Assembly (NCBI GenBank): GCA_963734395.1
Contig: CAVTGY010000005.1
Coordinates: 1-64,000, forward strand
DNA length: 64,000 bases
Origin: Bog-756 sp963734395
Lineage (GTDB): Bacteria > Actinomycetota > Acidimicrobiia > Acidimicrobiales > RAAP-2
Direction of reading: 5' to 3'
Shown one piece after another: positions 19,239 to 28,661 of this stretch. Positions within the stretch are counted from its first letter, which is position 1; each line of letters begins with the position of its first letter. Position numbers and translations under genes: made by a program. The notes under the pieces were generated by a model. The model was not told the origin of the DNA. It saw only the letters and a program-made list of their open reading frames with translations, and searched no databases.

Positions 19239-19676
19239 ATGGAGGATCAGCTCACCATCGGAGAGGTGGCCGAACGAAGTGGGTTGGCCGGCTCGGCCAT
19301 CCGGTTCTACGAGCGCCAGGGCCTCATCCACGCCACCCGCACCGACGGTGGCCAGCGACGCTTCCGGCGCGACGTCCTCCGGCGGATCGCCTTCATCCGC
19401 ATCGCCCAACGGGTGGGGCTGAGCCTCGAGGAGATCGTGGCCGCGCTGGCGGTTCTGCCCGCCGACCGGGCGCCCAGCCGTCGGGACTGGCAACGCCTCA
19501 CCCGGGGGTGGCGCGAGCGGCTGGACCAGCGCATCGCCCTGCTCGAAGCCCTCCGGGGCGGATTGACCAGTTGCATCGGCTGCGGGTGCCTGTCCCTGCG
19601 AACCTGTGCGCTGTCCAATCCCGGCGATCTGGCCGCCGCCGTGGGGCCCGGTCCCCAGTGGCTGTTGCCGGAGTGA
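19239..19676 (+). CDS. soxR: redox-sensing MerR-family regulator SoxR
   Basis: About 145 residues, intact. An N-terminal MerR winged helix (LTIGEVAERSGLAGSAIRFY) and dimerisation helix are followed by the SoxR [2Fe-2S] motif C-x2-C-x-C-x5-C at Cys113, 116, 118 and 124 (counted from ATG 19236). SoxR senses redox-cycling compounds or oxidants and activates genes from adjacent divergent promoters. GGAGGGGAGGG lies directly upstream; ATG 19236 or 19239 may be the start. The neighbouring SDR/QueA unit is the likely target by position. Confidence 0.93.
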   Translation: MEDQLTIGEVAERSGLAGSAIRFYERQGLIHATRTDGGQRRFRRDVLRRIAFIRIAQRVGLSLEEIVAALAVLPADRAPSRRDWQRLTRGWRERLDQRIALLEALRGGLTSCIGCGCLSLRTCALSNPGDLAAAVGPGPQWLLPE

Positions 19677-19708
19677 GGACACCGATCGGTGTGGCCGGAG
19701 CTCGGGGC

Positions 19709-20158
19709 TCAGGAGGTCCGGCGCCATAGAAGAGTGCCGGTCGCCACCAGCACGAAAACGGCCATACTCTCGGCCACCACGGAGAGGGTGGCCCACCCGG
19801 TGACGAATCCCAACTTGAATCCGAACAGGCCGGTGGTGATCACCAGAACGAATCCGACCAGCGTGCCCACCATCAATCCCACGGCGGCGACCAGCACGAA
19901 TCCGCGCCGGACGACGATGAGGGCCAGCGCCACGACGACCGCGCTGACGAACTGAACGAGGAAGAGCGGTCCCAAGGTGGCCACCGGGCGGTAGGCGATG
20001 TTCCACAGATACAGGTGAATAGCGCCCGACGAGGCAACCAGGAGCCCGGCCAACACCATGAGGATGACCTCTGCGGGATTCTCCCCACGGGCGAGAAGGG
20101 CCGACCGGAGGTGCGCCGAGTTCGGGGGGTGATGGAGGGTCGGGGTGTCGGTGGTCAT
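19709..20158 (-). CDS. four-helix membrane protein, hypothetical
   Basis: 149 residues, intact, start ATG 20158. Four hydrophobic segments (VILMVLAGLLVASSGAIHLY, LFLVQFVSAVVVALALIVV, VLVAAVGLMVGTLVGFVLVI, LSVVAESMAVFVLVATGTLL). The first segment with GAIHLYLWN followed by YRPVATLGPLFLVQ occurs in small actinobacterial membrane proteins of unknown role. Its start overlaps the stop of the sterol-desaturase gene upstream (ATGA), so it is co-translated with the two desaturase-type oxygenases and may be an accessory. Confidence 0.7.
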   Translation of the reverse strand: MTTDTPTLHHPPNSAHLRSALLARGENPAEVILMVLAGLLVASSGAIHLYLWNIAYRPVATLGPLFLVQFVSAVVVALALIVVRRGFVLVAAVGLMVGTLVGFVLVITTGLFGFKLGFVTGWATLSVVAESMAVFVLVATGTLLWRRTS

Positions 20159-21258
20159 GGCAACTCGCTTCCAGCTAGTGACCGAGGTTCTGCAGCGGCG
20201 GGGTGGGCGGCGGTGTGGGCGGCGGCGGAGAGGCGGCGATCGGCGGACCCGGACCACGACGGTGGACCCGAGGTTGCCGGGCGGGTGGTGAAGAAGGGCT
20301 CGACCAGTTGCACGCCGAGGACGGAGAGCGGGCCGCGGGCTCCCGACGTGGTCCGGGACTGCTCGACGGGAACTGGACGCCGGTCGAGTCCGGTGAGGAT
20401 CGGCCGGGCGGCCGGCACGGGGAACACCGCCCGACTGGTGAACACGTCCCAGAACGTGAACACCGTCCCCAGATTGACGTCGATGCGACCCTCGGCCGCG
20501 TGGTGCAGGCGGTGGTAGGCGGGACTGACGATCACCCGGCCGAGCGGACCGAACGTCCAACGCAGGTTGGCATGGGGCAGCGAGCTCAGGCAGATGTATG
20601 CGGTGATCACCGTGGCCGGGATCACCGCCGTCGAGGACAGCATCACCACGGGGATCAGGGCGATCAGGAAGCTGGCGTGGACCAGAGGGTGGGCACGGAA
20701 CGAGGTCAGGATGCTCAGTTCCTCCTGCGAGTGGTGCACGGCGTGGAACCGCCACAGGGGAACCCACTTGTGGTTGGCCCAGTGTGCCAGCCAGTTGAAG
20801 CCGTCCATCAGGAGCACCGCCACGACCAGGACGGCCGCCCGTGGCGCCACGGCGAGGTTCGGAATCACCAACCAAGGGGCGACCCGTTGGATGGCATGCG
20901 AGAAGCCGAGGTCGATGATTACCACCAGCGGTATGACCGCCGTGGCGTAGAGGACGAGGTAGGCCAGGTCCTGCACGTGCCCGCGAGCCATCAACGGCCG
21001 GCGCACGGCGGGGGCCACTCGCTCGAGCACCACAATTGCCCCGACGAACGCGACCACGGTCGGGCCGAGCATGCGCGCCCAGCCGTCCGACACCAGTCGG
21101 ACCAGGGGCCGCCCCACTCCCATCTCGTGCACACCGATCGCCACCATGAGAACGGTCACCGAGGCCACCACCAACGAAGGCGCGTAGAGGGGCGGGCTCT
21201 CCGGCCGGCGATGGCACCGTCGAGTCCCGCGGTCGAGGCTGTCGGCGGCGGCGGTCAT
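20155..21258 (-). CDS. sterol desaturase / fatty acid hydroxylase family membrane oxygenase (copy 1)
   Basis: 367 residues, intact. About five membrane segments and the di-iron histidine clusters HWANH, HAVHHS and HRLHH, plus HANL, which define the family (PF04116). Such enzymes hydroxylate or desaturate sterols, fatty acids or carotenoids in the membrane. Its start directly follows the stop of the second copy (TGA-ATG). The core is similar to that of its neighbour but N- and C-termini differ, so this is an old tandem duplication. Ser/Ala-rich tail. Confidence 0.88.
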   Translation of the reverse strand: MTAAADSLDRGTRRCHRRPESPPLYAPSLVVASVTVLMVAIGVHEMGVGRPLVRLVSDGWARMLGPTVVAFVGAIVVLERVAPAVRRPLMARGHVQDLAYLVLYATAVIPLVVIIDLGFSHAIQRVAPWLVIPNLAVAPRAAVLVVAVLLMDGFNWLAHWANHKWVPLWRFHAVHHSQEELSILTSFRAHPLVHASFLIALIPVVMLSSTAVIPATVITAYICLSSLPHANLRWTFGPLGRVIVSPAYHRLHHAAEGRIDVNLGTVFTFWDVFTSRAVFPVPAARPILTGLDRRPVPVEQSRTTSGARGPLSVLGVQLVEPFFTTRPATSGPPSWSGSADRRLSAAAHTAAHPAAAEPRSLAGSELP

Positions 21259-22299
21259 TCAGCTGACTGCACTTGACGGTTCGGGCGCTTTCACCCGGAA
21301 CGGCTCGGCCAGCTGGGAGAGGATGACCTGCGGGCGCCAGCCTCCGGCGACGTCCTGTTCGACGGGCAGGGGCCGGCCGGAGAGCCCAGTCCGAACCGCT
21401 GGCGCCCCGGCGACCGGGAACCGAGCGCGACCGGCGAGCACATCCCACAGGGTGAGTACCACACCCAGGTTGGCGCCTTCCCGGTCGTCGATGTCGTGGT
21501 GCAGCCGGTGGTAGGCCGGACTGACCACGATCTTGCCCACCGGACCGAGGGTCCAGGGCAGGTTGGCGTGGGGGAGGGTTCCGAGACAGACGTAGACGGT
21601 GATCAGCACCGGCGCCATGCCGGTGTTCCCGAGCAGAACGATGACCGGGATGGTGGCCAGGCAGAACCCCGGCAGATGGCTCAGCGGATGGGCACGGAAC
21701 GAGGTGAGCACGCTCAGTTCCTCCTGGGAATGGTGGAGTGCGTGCATCCGCCACAAGGCAGTGAACCGATGGTCGGCCCAGTGGGCGAGCCAGTTGCCGG
21801 CATCCATCATGACCAGGGTGACAACCAGCAGGAGCCAACGAGGCCACGATGCCACCCAAGTCAAGTGGATCCACGCCGCGTAACTCCCGAGCAGGTGGGC
21901 GAAGGCCACCCCGAGCAGGGTCACCAGCGGCACGACGGCCATGACATGGAGAGCAAAGAAGGCGCCGTCCTGAAGCTGGCCACGGGACAGGCCATCCCTG
22001 CGTTCGGCCGGCCAGTACCGTTCGCAGACCAGGACGACCACCACCAACGCCACCACCAGGGGGGCGACCAGCTGCGACCAACCCGAACCCAGGGCTGCAC
22101 CCAGCCTGGCCTGGCGGCCGAGCGTGGACAGACCGATCCAGAGCAACCAGGCCGTGGCGCCGGCCAGCAGGAAGGCCGGCGCATAGAGCCGACCTCCGGT
22201 GGTCGGGGTCGGAGGCCTGGTCATGGTCATGGTCATGGTCGCCGGGGTGGCCTCAGGTGACCTGGGGCCCAGGCCCTGATCAATAGCCATAGCCACCAC
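21259..22299 (-). CDS. sterol desaturase / fatty acid hydroxylase family membrane oxygenase (copy 2)
   Basis: Up to 346 residues, intact. His clusters HWADH, HALHHS and HRLHH, plus HANL, match copy 1 almost position for position. The start is uncertain: GTG 22299, ATG 22290 or ATG 22236 are in frame, and the earlier ones overlap the 3' end of the lipoprotein gene. The encoded N-terminus includes a MTMTMT run from a small GGTCAT repeat. The gene heads a three-gene unit (copy 2, copy 1, four-helix protein) with no gaps. Confidence 0.88.
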   Translation of the reverse strand: MVAMAIDQGLGPRSPEATPATMTMTMTRPPTPTTGGRLYAPAFLLAGATAWLLWIGLSTLGRQARLGAALGSGWSQLVAPLVVALVVVVLVCERYWPAERRDGLSRGQLQDGAFFALHVMAVVPLVTLLGVAFAHLLGSYAAWIHLTWVASWPRWLLLVVTLVMMDAGNWLAHWADHRFTALWRMHALHHSQEELSVLTSFRAHPLSHLPGFCLATIPVIVLLGNTGMAPVLITVYVCLGTLPHANLPWTLGPVGKIVVSPAYHRLHHDIDDREGANLGVVLTLWDVLAGRARFPVAGAPAVRTGLSGRPLPVEQDVAGGWRPQVILSQLAEPFRVKAPEPSSAVS

Positions 22300-23111
22300 C
22301 CGTCGTGGTGGGTGGCGATGTTGCCGGGGGTGACGTGACCGGAGGTGACGTGGCGGGCGGCGCGGTCATCGGTGGCGAGGTGGCCGGGGGTGACGTGACC
22401 GGAGGTGCAGTGGCGGGAGGTGCGGTGGCGGGCGGCGCGGTGGCCGCAGGTGACGGGGTGGCGGGCGACGGGGTGGCGACGGGTGCGGTCGCGCCGCTCG
22501 CATTGTGCGACGACGGGGGCGTGGTGGTGGCCGTGGCCGGTGGCACCGAGGTCGTGGTTGTCGACGACGCGGTCGCCGATACGACGAACCAGGTTCCGTC
22601 CACGCCCTGACCGTTGGTCTCCCCCGCCTTGGTGTCACCGGCGTACCGATAGAGGGGCATCCCCTCGAAGGTGACCTGACGGGTACCGTCCGGACGGACG
22701 ATGGTCCCGAGCGCGGAAGCACTGATCCCTCCCGACGCGGCCGTATGGTCGGATCCCGCTGGAAGTGTCAGAGGAGGCCAGATCGTGGCACATTCGCCGG
22801 TACAGGTGGTCTTCCCGACTCCGTCCGTGGAGAAGCGGTAGAGGGTCCTGCCGCTGTCATCGACCAGGATGACCCCGAGCGTTCCCCGCTGGGCGGCGGT
22901 GACGGTGACCGGGGCGGAGGCGCCGGTGGTGGTGGCGGAGGTGTTCGCCGAGGATGCGCCACTCGCGCCACATGCCGCTGGCCGCGGCAAGCACGGCAAA
23001 CAGCGTCCCGGCGACCAACCAGCGGGATCTCCTCGTCGATGGAGTCGAGTGGCGCGCCGGGTGGATCCGTCCCGACATCGAATCGATGCTCGTGTTGACC
23101 GTGGACCTCAT
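22280..23111 (-). CDS. lipoprotein with secreted-repeat (PF03640-like) domain and Pro/Thr tail (frameshifted)
   Basis: ATG 23111 has AGGAAAGAGG upstream. A signal peptide (SRWLVAGTLFAVLAAA) leads, across one frame change near 22985, to a lipobox-like AAC and GASGASSANTS. The globular part carries LGVILVDDSGRTLYRFSTDG, CTGECATIWPPLTLP and FEGMPLYRYAGDTKAGETNG, the signature of the secreted repeat of unknown function in actinobacterial lipoproteins. The last ~75 residues are repeats of (S/A)PPxTAPPAT ending GGGYGY, probably a cell-wall spanning stalk. Function unknown. Confidence 0.8.
22305..22470 (-). repeat. in-frame Pro/Thr/Ser repeats of the lipoprotein tail
   Basis: Tandem 15-bp-based units (GGTGACGTGxCxGGxGG-like in plus sense) encode PPATS/PPVTS repeats. 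They lie within the lipoprotein frame and explain the low-complexity DNA here. Confidence 0.7.
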
Positions 23112-23141
23112 AGGATCGGACCTCTTTCCTGCTCGGGTTTT

Positions 23142-23206
23142 ACCGGTACTACGTCCGGTCGAGAGAGATCGTTCAACCGCTGCGTCGCCGCCTCTGAAGT
23201 ACCGGT
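23142..23206. promoter_or_regulatory. 9-bp inverted repeat pair in divergent gap
   Basis: ACCGGTACT (23142-23150) and AGTACCGGT (23198-23206) are perfect inverted copies 47 bp apart in the 154-bp gap between the lipoprotein (minus) and SDR (plus) genes. The position suits two operator half-regions or a looped dimer site; no regulator gene is adjacent. Confidence 0.4.
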
Positions 23207-23265
23207 TCGGTTTTTGAGAGACTCGGCGTCGCAGGCGGACACCCGCACACAAAAGGAGACGGTTG

Positions 23266-24123
23266 GTGGAGACGAGAGGAAGCGCCCTGGTCACCGGGGC
23301 CAGTAGAGGGATCGGTCGGTCGGTAGCCCTCGAGTTGGCCGCCCGGGGGTTCGACACGGTCGCCGCCATGCGCGATCCGCAGGACGGTGCCGATCTGGTC
23401 AGCGAGTCCGGTGGCCGGATTTCGGTGGCCCGCCTCGACGTCACCGACTCGGACACCTACCAATTGCCCGACGATCTCCGGGTACTGGTCAACAACGCCG
23501 GGGTGGACACCGATTACCTTCCCGTGGAGCACAGCAGCGTCGACGACTGGCGCTCCATGTTCGAGACCAACGTGCTCGGGGTGGTCGCCCTCACCATGGC
23601 CGCAGTGCCCATCCTGCGGGCCAACCGGCCGGCGGTGGTCTGCAACATCTCATCGTCGTCGATCCTGGCCTGGGTTCCCTTCTACTCCGCCTATCGGGCG
23701 ACCAAGGCGGCGGTGTCGGCGTTCGGTGAGAGCCTGCGGGTCGAGGTCGCCCCCTCGGGCATCCGGGTGGTGGAGATCCTGCCCGGACCGATCGACACCG
23801 ATATGTTCCGCCTGAGCACCGGCGATCAGGCGGCCACCCGGTTCGAGCGCTACCGACCGATGGCCGATCAGGCCGCCCGCCTCCGTCGGGAGGCCGCCGA
23901 CCCGCTGGTCTCGCCCCCGGCGGACGCCGCCCGGTTGGTGGCCGACGCAATTCTCGACGACCACGGTCCCATGCGCTATGGCTGCGACCCACTGTCGGTC
24001 GGACTGCTCGATCTGTGGCGGCAGTCCGACGACGAGAGCATGTTCACCATGACCGGGCAGTCCCTGCTCGACCTGGTCGAGGCGGCGGACCCGGGCGAAA
24101 GAGCCGGTGGCCCCTCGAAGTAG
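23266..24123 (+). CDS. short-chain dehydrogenase/reductase
   Basis: About 285 residues, intact. Cofactor motif TGASRGIG, NNAG, and catalytic YSAYRATKAA. The start is GTG 23266 (or TTG 23263), both behind AAAAGGAG. The C-terminal extension after GPIDTDMF resembles classical SDRs that act on retinol, steroid or lipid substrates, but this cannot be fixed by eye. Same strand as the MFS gene that follows. Confidence 0.85.
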   Translation: METRGSALVTGASRGIGRSVALELAARGFDTVAAMRDPQDGADLVSESGGRISVARLDVTDSDTYQLPDDLRVLVNNAGVDTDYLPVEHSSVDDWRSMFETNVLGVVALTMAAVPILRANRPAVVCNISSSSILAWVPFYSAYRATKAAVSAFGESLRVEVAPSGIRVVEILPGPIDTDMFRLSTGDQAATRFERYRPMADQAARLRREAADPLVSPPADAARLVADAILDDHGPMRYGCDPLSVGLLDLWRQSDDESMFTMTGQSLLDLVEAADPGERAGGPSK

Positions 24124-24151
24124 ATTGCATCCCTTGGCCGATCCACCACCA

Positions 24152-25460
24152 ATGCCGGACGACAGCCCGGTCGATTCGGCCGCCGAAGACGTCGAGGAGG
24201 CGCTGCTCGAGGGCGATCGGACCATCGAAACCGGCGGTGCACGGGCGGCGCTCGGGTACCCGGTGTTCCGCCGGATCTTCTTGGCCGCGTTGGTGTCCAA
24301 CATCGGGAGTTGGATGCAGACGGTCATTCTCGCCGCCTTTGTGTTCAACCTGACCGGATCATCGACGGACGTCGGACTGATGACCCTCGCCCAACTCGGC
24401 CCGCTCTTCCTTCTCTCGCCGGTCGGTGGGATGGCGGCAGACCGGTTCGACCGACGCACGGTGCTGTTGGTGGTGACCGCGGAACAGTGCGTGGTGGCGC
24501 TGGTGATCGCCTGGCTGGCCGACCAGCCCGACCCGCAGGGTCGAAGCGCTGTTCGTCGCCGTCCTGGCCAGTGGTATCGGACAGGCCTTCTACGCTCCGA
24601 CCTACTCGGCCCTGGTTCCGACTCTGGTCGAACCCAAGGATCTGACCGGGGCGGTCTCCCTCAACTCCGCCAACATGAATCTGTCCCGGGTCATCGGTCC
24701 GGCCATCGGTGGCGTCCTCTACGCCAAGGTCGGAGCCCCCTGGGCCTTCGTCGGCAACTCGGTCTCCTATCTCGCCCTCATCGCGACCCTGGTCACCGTC
24801 CGCCTCCCTCCATTCCGAGGCACCTCGCAGAAGGGATGGCGCCGCCTCCTCGACGGTTTCGCCATCGCCCGCCGGGACCGCGTGGTCGGTCGCTGCTTGA
24901 CCACGATGATGCTGTTCTCCTTCTTCTGTCTCCCCATCGCCATCCTGATGCCGGTGCTGGCCCACAACGACCTCGGCATCAACCCGGACACCATTGCCTA
25001 CGGGCTGCTCTATGCCAGTTTTGGCGCGGGCGCGGTGGTCGGCGCGCTGTCGATCGGGACGTTCCTCGCCCGACAAGAGCTCGAAGGGGTGGTCCGGGTC
25101 GGACTCGGTGGCTTCGCCGTCACCCTGACCGTCTTCGGTCTGTTGCGCAGCTCGGGACCGGCCTACCCGGTCGCCTTCATCCTCGGACTGTGCTACTTCG
25201 CCACCGTCACCTCGCTGGCCACCGTGCTCCAGCGGCGGTTGGAGAACTCGGTGCGAGGTCGGGTGATGGCGCTGTGGGCCATGGCCTTCGGCGGCACCGT
25301 GCCCCTCGGTGCCATCGTCGCCGGTCCACTCAGCGAGCGGTTCGGAATATCCGCGGTGGTGGTAGCAGGGGCGGTGGTGGCCGCCGGTCTGGTCTTCTTC
25401 GCCGATCTACACGAGCGCCCGGGGCAGGTGCTGGGAGGGCGCCCGCCGGAGACCGGGTGA
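24152..25460 (+). CDS. MFS transporter, EntS/MFS_3 type (frameshifted)
   Basis: About 436 residues after one frame change near 24540. Hydrophobic segments follow the MFS pattern, with the A-loop signature GGMAADRFDRR after helix 2 and VIGPAIGG in helix 5. The start region GYPVFRRIFLAALVSNIGSWMQ is typical of the enterobactin-exporter-like subgroup. It probably exports a small lipophilic molecule; substrate unknown. ATG 24152 chosen; TTG 24134 is an alternative. Confidence 0.85.
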
Positions 25461-25479
25461 CGTCGGAACGTTTCTTCCG

Positions 25480-25962
25480 TCAGTGCTCGATCAGACCTGC
25501 CTCATAGTCGGGGTGACCGGTCAACCACTGCGAGGCCCGCCGCATGCTGTCCTCGTTGTTCTTGTTGATGAACCGGTAGATGGGCCCCTCGAACCATCGC
25601 CACGGCCACGAGGTCAGGTTGTAGGTCTCGTCGAACTCGAAACGGGTGCGGTTGGCGCCGAGCGGGGTGAGCCGGATATGGCCGATCTGGTCGTTTCCCG
25701 GTTTGTTCGAGATCATCGTGTAGGTGTAGCCACGCTCGGGCTCCACGTCGGTGACCAGTTCGAGGGCGGTCCCCTCCCGCCCGAACGGCATCTTGAAGAT
25801 GACCCGCCGGAGCCGTCCGTTGTGATGCTCGTCGCCCGGATAGATCACTTCGACCCGACGGACCATCGGCGCGTAGTCGGTCCAGCGGTCGTAGTCCTGG
25901 AAGAGGGCCCAGATCCTCGCCGCCGAGTGTGGCATCTCGAAGGAGTAACGGTGCTCGCGCAT
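25480..25962 (-). CDS. SRPBCC-fold (polyketide cyclase/START-like) protein
   Basis: 160 residues, intact. The beginning MREHRYSFEMPHSAARIWAL and the segment WTDYAPMVRRVEVIYPGDE are the helix-grip entry typical of SRPBCC lipid-binding proteins; ITRL-type strands follow (IGHIRLTPLGANRTRFEFDE). The long C-terminal helix is present. These proteins bind hydrophobic ligands. Divergent from the phosphotriesterase-family gene. Confidence 0.8.
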   Translation of the reverse strand: MREHRYSFEMPHSAARIWALFQDYDRWTDYAPMVRRVEVIYPGDEHHNGRLRRVIFKMPFGREGTALELVTDVEPERGYTYTMISNKPGNDQIGHIRLTPLGANRTRFEFDETYNLTSWPWRWFEGPIYRFINKNNEDSMRRASQWLTGHPDYEAGLIEH

Positions 25963-26142
25963 GCCCGTATCTTGGTGGACCAACGGCGACGCATGCACGA
26001 TGGGCGGGAACCAACCGGGGCGGGCGGGCCGGTAGCGATACGATCCAATGGCTCCGGCGATGGCTCCGTGCAAGGGTTTCCGATCCGATGAGCGATCGGC
26101 GAGCGGTCCGGTGAGCGTCTTGCGAGGAGGTGGAGCGAGGAA

Positions 26143-27114
26143 ATGGCGCTGGTCAACACGGTGCGGGGGCCGATCGACGGGCGCGACCTCGGAGCGACGC
26201 TGATGCACGAGCACGTCTTCGTGCTCAGTCCCGAGATCGCCAAGACGTCGGCGGAGTGGGACGAGGAGGGAGCGCAGGCCACCGCGGTGCAACGGCTGCG
26301 CGAGCTCAAGGACCACGGAATCGACACCATCGTCGATCTGACCGTCATCGGGCTCGGACGCTTCATCCCGCGGATCACGTCGGTGGCCGACCAGGTGCCC
26401 GACATCAACATCATCGCCGCCACCGGCATCTACACCTACAACGAGGTGCCGATGTACTTCCACTTCCGAGGACCGGGCACCATCTTCGGCGGCCCGGAGC
26501 CGATGACCGAGATGTTCGCCCGCGAGATCACCGACGGCATCGGTGACACCGGCGTACGGGCGGGCATCCTCAAGTGCGCGACCGACACCGCCGGTCTCAC
26601 CCCGGGAGTGGAACGGGTGCTGCGGGCGGTCGCCCAGACTCACCGCCAGACCGGGACCCCGATCACCACCCACACACCGACCCCTCCCCAACCGTGGGGC
26701 CTCGAGCAGCAGCGGATCTTCGCCGAGGAGGGAGTGGATCTCACCCAGGTGGTCATCGGCCACTCGGGCGGAACCCTCGACACCGCCTACCACGAGGCGA
26801 TCATCGCCAACGGCTCGTACCTGGGCATGGACCACTTCGGCATCGGCACCTTCTCAATCGAGGAACGGGTCGCAGCGGTCAAGACGCTGTGCGAACGCGG
26901 ACATGCCGACCGGATCGTGCTCTCCCACGACGCCATGTGCCACGTCGACTGGTTCCCGCCGGCGGTGGCTTCGGCCTGGAAGGACTGGCGGTGGACCCAC
27001 ATCCCCGATGACGTCCTGCCCGCGATGCGTCGGGCGGGGATCGCCGAGGACGACATCACCACCATGATGGTCGACAACCCGCGTCGCATCCTCGAAGGGT
27101 GTGAGCCGTACTGA
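26143..27114 (+). CDS. phosphotriesterase-family metal-dependent hydrolase
   Basis: 323 residues, intact, GAGG upstream. TIM-barrel binuclear metal site is complete: His22/His24 (MHEH), Lys144 (ILKCATD, carboxylated bridging lysine), His177 (TTHT), His207 (IGHSGG) and Asp263 (SHDAMC). The family includes lactonases and organophosphate hydrolases. Loop 8 here is close to phosphotriesterase-like lactonases in length. Followed directly by an acyl-CoA ligase gene, with which it may form a catabolic operon; lactone opening then CoA activation would be a sensible pair, but that is inference. Confidence 0.9.
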   Translation: MALVNTVRGPIDGRDLGATLMHEHVFVLSPEIAKTSAEWDEEGAQATAVQRLRELKDHGIDTIVDLTVIGLGRFIPRITSVADQVPDINIIAATGIYTYNEVPMYFHFRGPGTIFGGPEPMTEMFAREITDGIGDTGVRAGILKCATDTAGLTPGVERVLRAVAQTHRQTGTPITTHTPTPPQPWGLEQQRIFAEEGVDLTQVVIGHSGGTLDTAYHEAIIANGSYLGMDHFGIGTFSIEERVAAVKTLCERGHADRIVLSHDAMCHVDWFPPAVASAWKDWRWTHIPDDVLPAMRRAGIAEDDITTMMVDNPRRILEGCEPY

Positions 27115-28661
27115 ACAGCGCCGACCAGATCGCCACCATGGCAGGCGCCCACCCCGACGCCACCGCGTGGGTCAACCTGGCCGACGGGTCGGAGCTGACC
27201 TTCGGCGAGTGGGACGCCGAGGCCAACCGGTTGGCCCGCGGACTCGGCCAGAGGGACTGGGCACCGGGGACCGGGTGGTCATCGCCATCGGTCCGGACCA
27301 ACCGATCCCCTGGCTGATCGCCTATGCCGCGGTCCACCGGGCCGGTGGGGTGGCGGTGCCGGTCAACACCAGGTTGGCCGGGCCGGAGCTGGTGGCCATT
27401 CTCGACCATGCCCAACCCTCGGTGGTCCTGGCCAGCCCCACCACCGAGGGCGGCGTCCCCTGGACCGACCTGGTGGACGGCGTACCCGGCCTTCGCCTGC
27501 TGGCCACCACCGGGCCCGGTGAACCGGTCCTCGGTGACTTCTGGACCCGGTTCGACCCCGAGCCCTCGGGCTTCCGGAGTCTGCTCGATCCCGATCCGAC
27601 CGCTCTCGCCGAAGTCCCGGCCCCGAAGGGTCGATGGACATCATGTACACCTCGGGCACCACCGGAAAGCCGAAGGCGGTGGTGGTCCGGCACCATCCCG
27701 ATCAGCGGACCGGGCGGGAGGTCCGGTGGAACGGGCTCGGCTTCATGACCGCCTCTCCGTTCTCGACGACCAGCGGTGCACTGCTCATCTACGGGCCGAT
27801 GAGCGGCGGGATGAGCGGGTGGTACCTGCCCCGCTTCGACGCCGATCGGTGGCTGTCGGCGGTCGCCACACGCCGACCGGTGGTCGCCTTCATCGTTCCG
27901 GCCATGGCCCAACTCATCGTGGCCAATCCCCGCTTCGCCGAGGCGGATCTCTCCAGCCTGGCCGCGCTGACCATCGGGGGAGCCCCCATCGCCCGGGGGA
28001 CCCTCCGGCGGCTCGGCGAGCAACTGCCCGGCACCGACATCCTGGTCGGTTACGGCCTGACCGAATTCGGAGCGGTGACCCGGACGCCGTCCGGAGACAA
28101 GGACCGCCATCTGGGCTCGGCCGGACGACCTCTGCCGGGAATCGAGATCCGGGTGGTCGACCAAGCCGGCAACCGAGGTGGCGCCCGGCGAGGTGGGCGA
28201 GATCACCGTGCGGGGGACGGTTCCTCCACGCGAGTACTACCGGGAAGAGGGCGCCAGTCGGCAGACCTGGCGGGACGGGTGGCTCCACAGCGGAGACCTC
28301 GGGTCGGTCGACGGCGACGGTTTCCTCTGGATCAGCGGACGGTCCAAGGACGTCATCATCCGGGGAGGCCACAACGTGGTCGCCCGGCGAGGTCGAAGAG
28401 GCCCTGTTCGCCCACCCGTCGGTGGCCGAGGCGGTGGTCGCCGGCATTCCCCATGACGTGCTCGGAGAGGATGTGGGAGCCTGGGTCGTGCTGCGCGAGG
28501 ACACCGACGACCACCGTGTCGGACCTGCGGGCCTTCCTCCTCGAGCGGCTGGCCGACTACAAGGTGCCCCGCGCCATGCAGATCGTCGACGTCCTGCCCA
28601 GGAACGCGGCGGGCAAGGTGGTGGTGGGCGAGCTCGACAAGCCGGAGCGTCCCACCGATGA
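27101..28661 (+). CDS. acyl-CoA synthetase, AMP-forming (frameshifted)
   Basis: ANL ligase of about 515 residues, read across several frames. GTG 27101 overlaps the previous stop; the N-terminus then continues in another frame with ATMAGAHPDATAWVNLADGS. P-loop IMYTSGTTGKPKAVVV, A5 LVGYGLTEFGAV, A7 GWLHSGDLGSVD, A8 ISGRSKDVIIRGGHNV, and A10 PRNAAGKVV. Frame changes near 27130, 27260, 27635, 28180, 28385 and 28510. The end is uncertain: 28661 gives an ATGA overlap with the hydratase gene but needs one more frame change; without it the frame runs to 28791. Confidence 0.8.

Noticed and set aside
22305..22470. GGTGACGTGxC-type tandem repeats
   Set aside because: Coding repeats of a lipoprotein Pro/Thr tail, not a mobile or CRISPR element.
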